DNA of 64,000 bases from Streptococcus downei MFe28 (GTDB lineage: Bacteria; Bacillota; Bacilli; Lactobacillales; Streptococcaceae), in the NCBI RefSeq assembly GCF_900459175.1, contig NZ_UHFA01000002.1, positions 2,154,956 to 2,218,955 of the forward strand, written 5' to 3'. The position numbers and the translations under genes were made by a program. Positions 53,328 through 64,000 of the stretch are shown here, piece by piece. Position 1 is the stretch's first letter. Each line of letters opens with the position of its first letter. A model generated the notes under the pieces. It made no database searches. It was given only the letters and a program-made list of their open reading frames with translations, and had not been told where the DNA came from.

Positions 53328-53409
53328 TGCGGGTTAAGGGACTTGAACCCCCACGCCGTTAAGCGCCAGATCCTAAATCTGGTGCGTCTGCCAATTCCGC
53401 CAAACCCGC
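53328..53409 (-). tRNA. tRNA-Leu (TAG)
   Basis: GCGGGTTTGGCGGAATTGG...CCCGCA with anticodon loop TTTAGGA and a long variable arm; 82 nt. Confidence 0.95.
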
Positions 53410-53414
53410 ATCTA

Positions 53415-53487
53415 TGACCCGTACTGGGCTCGAACCAGTGACCCTTTGATTAAAAGTCAAATGCTCTACCAACTGAGCTAACGAGTC
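53415..53487 (-). tRNA. tRNA-Lys (TTT)
   Basis: GACTCGTTAGCTCAG...CGGGTCA with anticodon loop CTTTTAA; 73 nt. Confidence 0.95.
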
Positions 53488-53498
53488 TCCTCTTCTAA

Positions 53499-53571
53499 CG
53501 GTCCCGACGGGAATTGAACCCGCGATCTTCGCCGTGACAGGGCGACGTGATAACCGCTACACCACGGGACC
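53499..53571 (-). tRNA. tRNA-Asp (GTC)
   Basis: GGTCCCGTGGTGTAGCGG...GGGACC with anticodon loop CTGTCAC; 73 nt. Confidence 0.95.
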
Positions 53572-53594
53572 TATTAAGTATTCCTACCTAATCA

Positions 53595-53667
53595 TGGGAG
53601 TTAACGGGTTCGAACCGCTGACCCTCTGCTTGTAAGGCAGATGCTCTCCCAGCTGAGCTAAACTCCC
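53595..53667 (-). tRNA. tRNA-Val (TAC)
   Basis: GGGAGTTTAGCTCAGCTGGG...CTCCCA with anticodon loop CTTACAA; 73 nt. Confidence 0.95.
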
Positions 53668-53770
53668 ATAACTCGGAGTTTGCTCACTGGGTCCCTGTCG
53701 TGCACTGGCTTCACCAGCTTCGACAAAGGCGAACTTACGTTCCCCTTAGCTGAGCTAAACTCCCTATCGG
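53668..53770 (-). other. 5S-tRNA spacer with tRNA-Val 5' remnant
   Basis: The spacer starts (minus strand) GGGAGTTTAGCTCAGCT, the first 17 nt of tRNA-Val, then runs into unrelated AAGGGGAACG and a hairpin-forming stretch before the real tRNA-Val. The same spacer occurs in the second copy (59939-60041). Confidence 0.75.
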
Positions 53771-53886
53771 CTAAGCGACTCCCATATCTAACAGGGGGCA
53801 ACCCCCAACTACTTCAGGCGTTCTAGGGCTTAACTGCTGTGTTCGGCATGGTTACAGGTGTATCTCCTAGGCTAGCGTCACTTAAC
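53771..53886 (-). rRNA. 5S ribosomal RNA (first copy)
   Basis: 116 nt from TTAAGTGACG to GTCGCTTAG; the ends pair (AAGTGAC/GTCGCTT). Conserved ACACCTGTAACCATGCCGAACAC is inside. Confidence 0.93.
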
Positions 53887-54036
53887 TCCTTGAGTGTACT
53901 CACTCAAAATTGAATACCTATCTATTGTACCAAGTCTCACCAAAACCTGTCAATGACTTTTGAAACCTTACTTATGAATTGTACGTCGGCACCTTCCTAA
54001 TTTTCTGTTGCTTTCTTATTTGGTGCCTCTCGTAAC

Positions 54037-56940
<2,904 letters not shown>

Positions 56941-57206
56941 CTTATTTCTCTTTGGTCTCTTTAAAATATAACAGCGTTTCGGTTTATTTTCTTGTTACTA
57001 TTTGATAGATATTCAATTTTCAATGAACAATTGGCAACTTCGTTGCCTCTTAGGATAAGGGGTCACTGCTCTTTGAGAATAGTTGAACTCCGGACTAACT
57101 TCTTAGGAAAAAAGAGAAACTTCCTCGTGTCCTTAAGGACACTGGCGTCAGTTTCCTATTTTTCTACAGAAGTTTTCGCTAAAGCGAATCGTCCTCCGTA
57201 TCCTAA

Positions 57207-57279
57207 TGGAGCCTAGCGGGATCGAACCGCTGACCTCCTGCGTGCAAAGCAGGCGCTCTCCCAGCTGAGCTAAGGCCCC
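57207..57279 (-). tRNA. tRNA-Ala (TGC), in the 16S-23S spacer
   Basis: GGGGCCTTAGCTCAGC...GGCTCCA with anticodon loop TTTGCAC; 73 nt. Confidence 0.95.
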
Positions 57280-57477
57280 ACAAAACCTCTGAAAACTAAA
57301 TAGCGTCCCCAAAACGTGCTTCCGGTACTAAGCTTCAGGTACTTCTATTAACCACTTTGGCTAAATTGTACTCGGGCTAAAAGCTTGTGATTTAGATGAC
57401 TGCCCTAAGAAATCAGGATTTCTTGGTCAGTCCCTAAAATCAAGTCGCTTTTTAGCGCCCTCTGTTACTTAGTTTAT

Positions 57478-59037
<1,560 letters not shown>

Positions 59038-59150
59038 TTAATCTTTACTCAATCCGTCTCTGACAGATTTATGGCTTTTCTTGACAGGTTAATTCCTTAA
59101 CCCGCACGTCTTGGTTGCTTCGCTATTCAGTTCTCAAAGGTCTTTTGCAT

Positions 59151-59176
59151 AAAAAAACTAAAGACAAAATCTTTAG
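59151..59176 (-). terminator. Terminator after tRNA-Pro, before the internal 16S
   Basis: CTAAAGA (minus 59176-59170) pairs with TCTTTAG (59164-59158), followed by T7 (59157-59151). It ends the second-copy transcript, about 115 bp before the first-copy 16S. Confidence 0.85.
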
Positions 59177-59178
59177 CA

Positions 59179-59252
59179 TCGGGAAGACAGGATTCGAACC
59201 TGCGACCCCTTGGTCCCAAACCAAGTACTCTACCAAGCTGAGCTACTTCCCG
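59179..59252 (-). tRNA. tRNA-Pro (TGG)
   Basis: CGGGAAGTAGCTCAGC...TTCCCGA with anticodon loop TTTGGGA; 74 nt. Last tRNA of the long array. Confidence 0.95.
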
Positions 59253-59256
59253 TATA

Positions 59257-59330
59257 TGCACCCTAGAGGATTCGAACCTCTAACCGCCTGATTCGTAGTC
59301 AGGTACTCTATCCAGTTGAGCCAAGGGTGC
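59257..59330 (-). tRNA. tRNA-Arg (ACG)
   Basis: GCACCCTTGGCTCAACTGG...GGGTGCA with anticodon loop CTACGAA; 74 nt. Confidence 0.95.
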
Positions 59331-59341
59331 CTATTCTATTA

Positions 59342-59427
59342 TGCCGAGGACCGGAATCGAACCGGTACGAAGGTTACCCTTCGCAGGATTTTAAGTCCTG
59401 TGCGTCTGCCAGTTCCGCCACCCCGGC
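59342..59427 (-). tRNA. tRNA-Leu (TAA)
   Basis: GCCGGGGTGGCGGAACTGG...CTCGGCA with anticodon loop CTTAAAA and a long variable arm; 86 nt. Confidence 0.95.
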
Positions 59428-59436
59428 AATCCTCAA

Positions 59437-59508
59437 AGCGAACGACGGGATTCGAACCCGCGACCCCCACCTTGGCAAGGTGATGTTCTACCACTGAACT
59501 ACGTTCGC
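59437..59508 (-). tRNA. tRNA-Gly (GCC)
   Basis: GCGAACGTAGTTCAGTGG...CGTTCGCT with anticodon loop TTGCCAA; 72 nt. Full-length counterpart of the fragment at 53217. Confidence 0.95.
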
Positions 59509-59511
59509 AAA

Positions 59512-59584
59512 TGCCGGCTACATGACTTGAACACGCGACCCTCTGATTACAAATCAGATGCTCTACCAACTGAGCTAAGCCGGC
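59512..59584 (-). tRNA. tRNA-Thr (TGT), second copy
   Basis: Identical to 53241-53313. Confidence 0.95.
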
Positions 59585-59598
59585 CTATCTTCTTCCTA

Positions 59599-59680
59599 TG
59601 CGGGTTAAGGGACTTGAACCCCCACGCCGTTAAGCGCCAGATCCTAAATCTGGTGCGTCTGCCAATTCCGCCAAACCCGC
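59599..59680 (-). tRNA. tRNA-Leu (TAG), second copy
   Basis: Identical to 53328-53409. Confidence 0.95.
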
Positions 59681-59685
59681 ATCTA

Positions 59686-59758
59686 TGACCCGTACTGGGC
59701 TCGAACCAGTGACCCTTTGATTAAAAGTCAAATGCTCTACCAACTGAGCTAACGAGTC
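59686..59758 (-). tRNA. tRNA-Lys (TTT), second copy
   Basis: Identical to 53415-53487. Confidence 0.95.
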
Positions 59759-59769
59759 TCCTCTTCTAA

Positions 59770-59842
59770 CGGTCCCGACGGGAATTGAACCCGCGATCTT
59801 CGCCGTGACAGGGCGACGTGATAACCGCTACACCACGGGACC
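59770..59842 (-). tRNA. tRNA-Asp (GTC), second copy
   Basis: Identical to 53499-53571. Confidence 0.95.
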
Positions 59843-59865
59843 TATTAAGTATTCCTACCTAATCA

Positions 59866-59938
59866 TGGGAGTTAACGGGTTCGAACCGCTGACCCTCTGC
59901 TTGTAAGGCAGATGCTCTCCCAGCTGAGCTAAACTCCC
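59866..59938 (-). tRNA. tRNA-Val (TAC), second copy
   Basis: Identical to 53595-53667. Confidence 0.95.
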
Positions 59939-60041
59939 ATAACTCGGAGTTTGCTCACTGGGTCCCTGTCGTGCACTGGCTTCACCAGCTTCGACAAAGG
60001 CGAACTTACGTTCCCCTTAGCTGAGCTAAACTCCCTATCGG

Positions 60042-60157
60042 CTAAGCGACTCCCATATCTAACAGGGGGCAACCCCCAACTACTTCAGGCGTTCTAGGGC
60101 TTAACTGCTGTGTTCGGCATGGTTACAGGTGTATCTCCTAGGCTAGCGTCACTTAAC
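60042..60157 (-). rRNA. 5S ribosomal RNA (second copy)
   Basis: Same sequence as 53771-53886, offset 6271 bp. Confidence 0.93.
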
Positions 60158-60307
60158 TCCTTGAGTGTACTCACTCAAAATTGAATACCTATCTATTGTA
60201 CCAAGTCTCACCAAAACCTGTCAATGACTTTTGAAACCTTACTTATGAATTGTACGTCGGCACCTTCCTAATTTTCTGTTGCTTTCTTATTTGGTGCCTC
60301 TCGTAAC

Positions 60308-63210
<2,903 letters not shown>

Positions 63211-63475
63211 CTTATTTCTCTTTGGTCTCTTTAAAATATAACAGCGTTTCGGTTTATTTTCTTGTTACTATTTGATAGATATTCAATTTTCAATGAACAA
63301 TTGGCAACTTCGTTGCCTCTTAGGATAAGGGGTCACTGCTCTTTGAGAATAGTTGAACTCCGGACTAACTTCTTAGGAAAAAGAGAAACTTCCTCGTGTC
63401 CTTAAGGACACTGGCGTCAGTTTCCTATTTTTCTACAGAAGTTTTCGCTAAAGCGAATCGTCCTCCGTATCCTAA

Positions 63476-63548
63476 TGGAGCCTAGCGGGATCGAACCGCT
63501 GACCTCCTGCGTGCAAAGCAGGCGCTCTCCCAGCTGAGCTAAGGCCCC
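63476..63548 (-). tRNA. tRNA-Ala (TGC), second copy
   Basis: Same as 57207-57279; one extra C follows it on the plus strand, outside the mature tRNA. Confidence 0.95.
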
Positions 63549-63747
63549 CACAAAACCTCTGAAAACTAAATAGCGTCCCCAAAACGTGCTTCCGGTACTA
63601 AGCTTCAGGTACTTCTATTAACCACTTTGGCTAAATTGTACTCGGGCTAAAAGCTTGTGATTTAGATGACTGCCCTAAGAAATCAGGATTTCTTGGTCAG
63701 TCCCTAAAATCAAGTCGCTTTTTAGCGCCCTCTGTTACTTAGTTTAT

Positions 63748-64000
<253 letters not shown>

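Overview
The window looks like the chromosome of a Streptococcus, probably an oral species. The evidence is streptococcal-type proteins (YSIRK signal peptide, CpsABCD, LraI-type metal lipoprotein, SloR/MtsR regulator, ClpP with a CtsR box, livJ with a CodY box), BOX-like repeats, and tandem rrn operons with streptococcal tRNA order. The species cannot be fixed from sequence alone. Nearly everything from 1 to 24 kb and the whole rRNA block lie on the minus strand.

Layout. 0-0.7 kb: 5' part of a secreted PepSY-domain protein, frameshifted. 1.2-5.0 kb: cpsABCD, ending at a terminator with no glycosyltransferase genes. 5.9-6.4 kb: a small membrane-anchored protein. 6.8-11.3 kb: branched-chain amino-acid ABC transporter livJHMGF. 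11.8-12.6 kb: ylbG and ylbF. 12.7-17.2 kb: an AT-rich island with a methyltransferase, a broken methyltransferase, a second GAPDH, a divergent LuxS, an EamA exporter and a divergently transcribed Rrf2 regulator. 17.8-22.2 kb: clpP, upp and two PLP enzymes of sulfur amino-acid metabolism. 22.5-25.9 kb: YtgP/MurJ-like flippase and divergent murE. 26.1-29.9 kb: ferric-siderophore transporter. 30.0-32.6 kb: manganese transporter with broken ATPase and permease genes but an intact lipoprotein gene. 32.9-36.6 kb: IS1595-type transposase plus a restriction-modification-like trio. 36.9-37.5 kb: SloR/MtsR-like regulator. 37.7-41.7 kb: small metabolic genes and a TetR-controlled hydrolase. 41.7-43.3 kb: an IS4-family element interrupted by a BOX-like repeat. 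43.3-49.4 kb: ppaC, a membrane protein, an intact ISAs1 element with target duplication, a YSIRK surface protein and a lipoprotein. 49.9-53.1 kb: rlmD, recX and ntdP. 53.2-64 kb: two tandem rrn operons with tRNA arrays; the second 16S is cut by the window end.

Functional links. The liv promoter carries a CodY box, coupling amino-acid uptake to nutritional status. The manganese operon has a palindromic operator and a DtxR-family gene lies 4 kb away across the transposase/RM block. The island has a perfect palindrome between its regulator and its enzyme operon. The hydrolase/TetR pair has a palindrome covering its start of transcription. Three genes (ylbF, murE, recX) have a -10 hexamer 6-7 nt before ATG and no Shine-Dalgarno site, so their mRNAs may be leaderless.

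Caution: several genes are broken at homopolymers, and the second rrn copy differs from the first by single-base indels, one at a near-universal 16S position. Some apparent pseudogenes may therefore be sequencing errors. The CAG-to-TAG change in the manganese ATPase and the 11-bp duplication in the methyltransferase are harder to explain that way.
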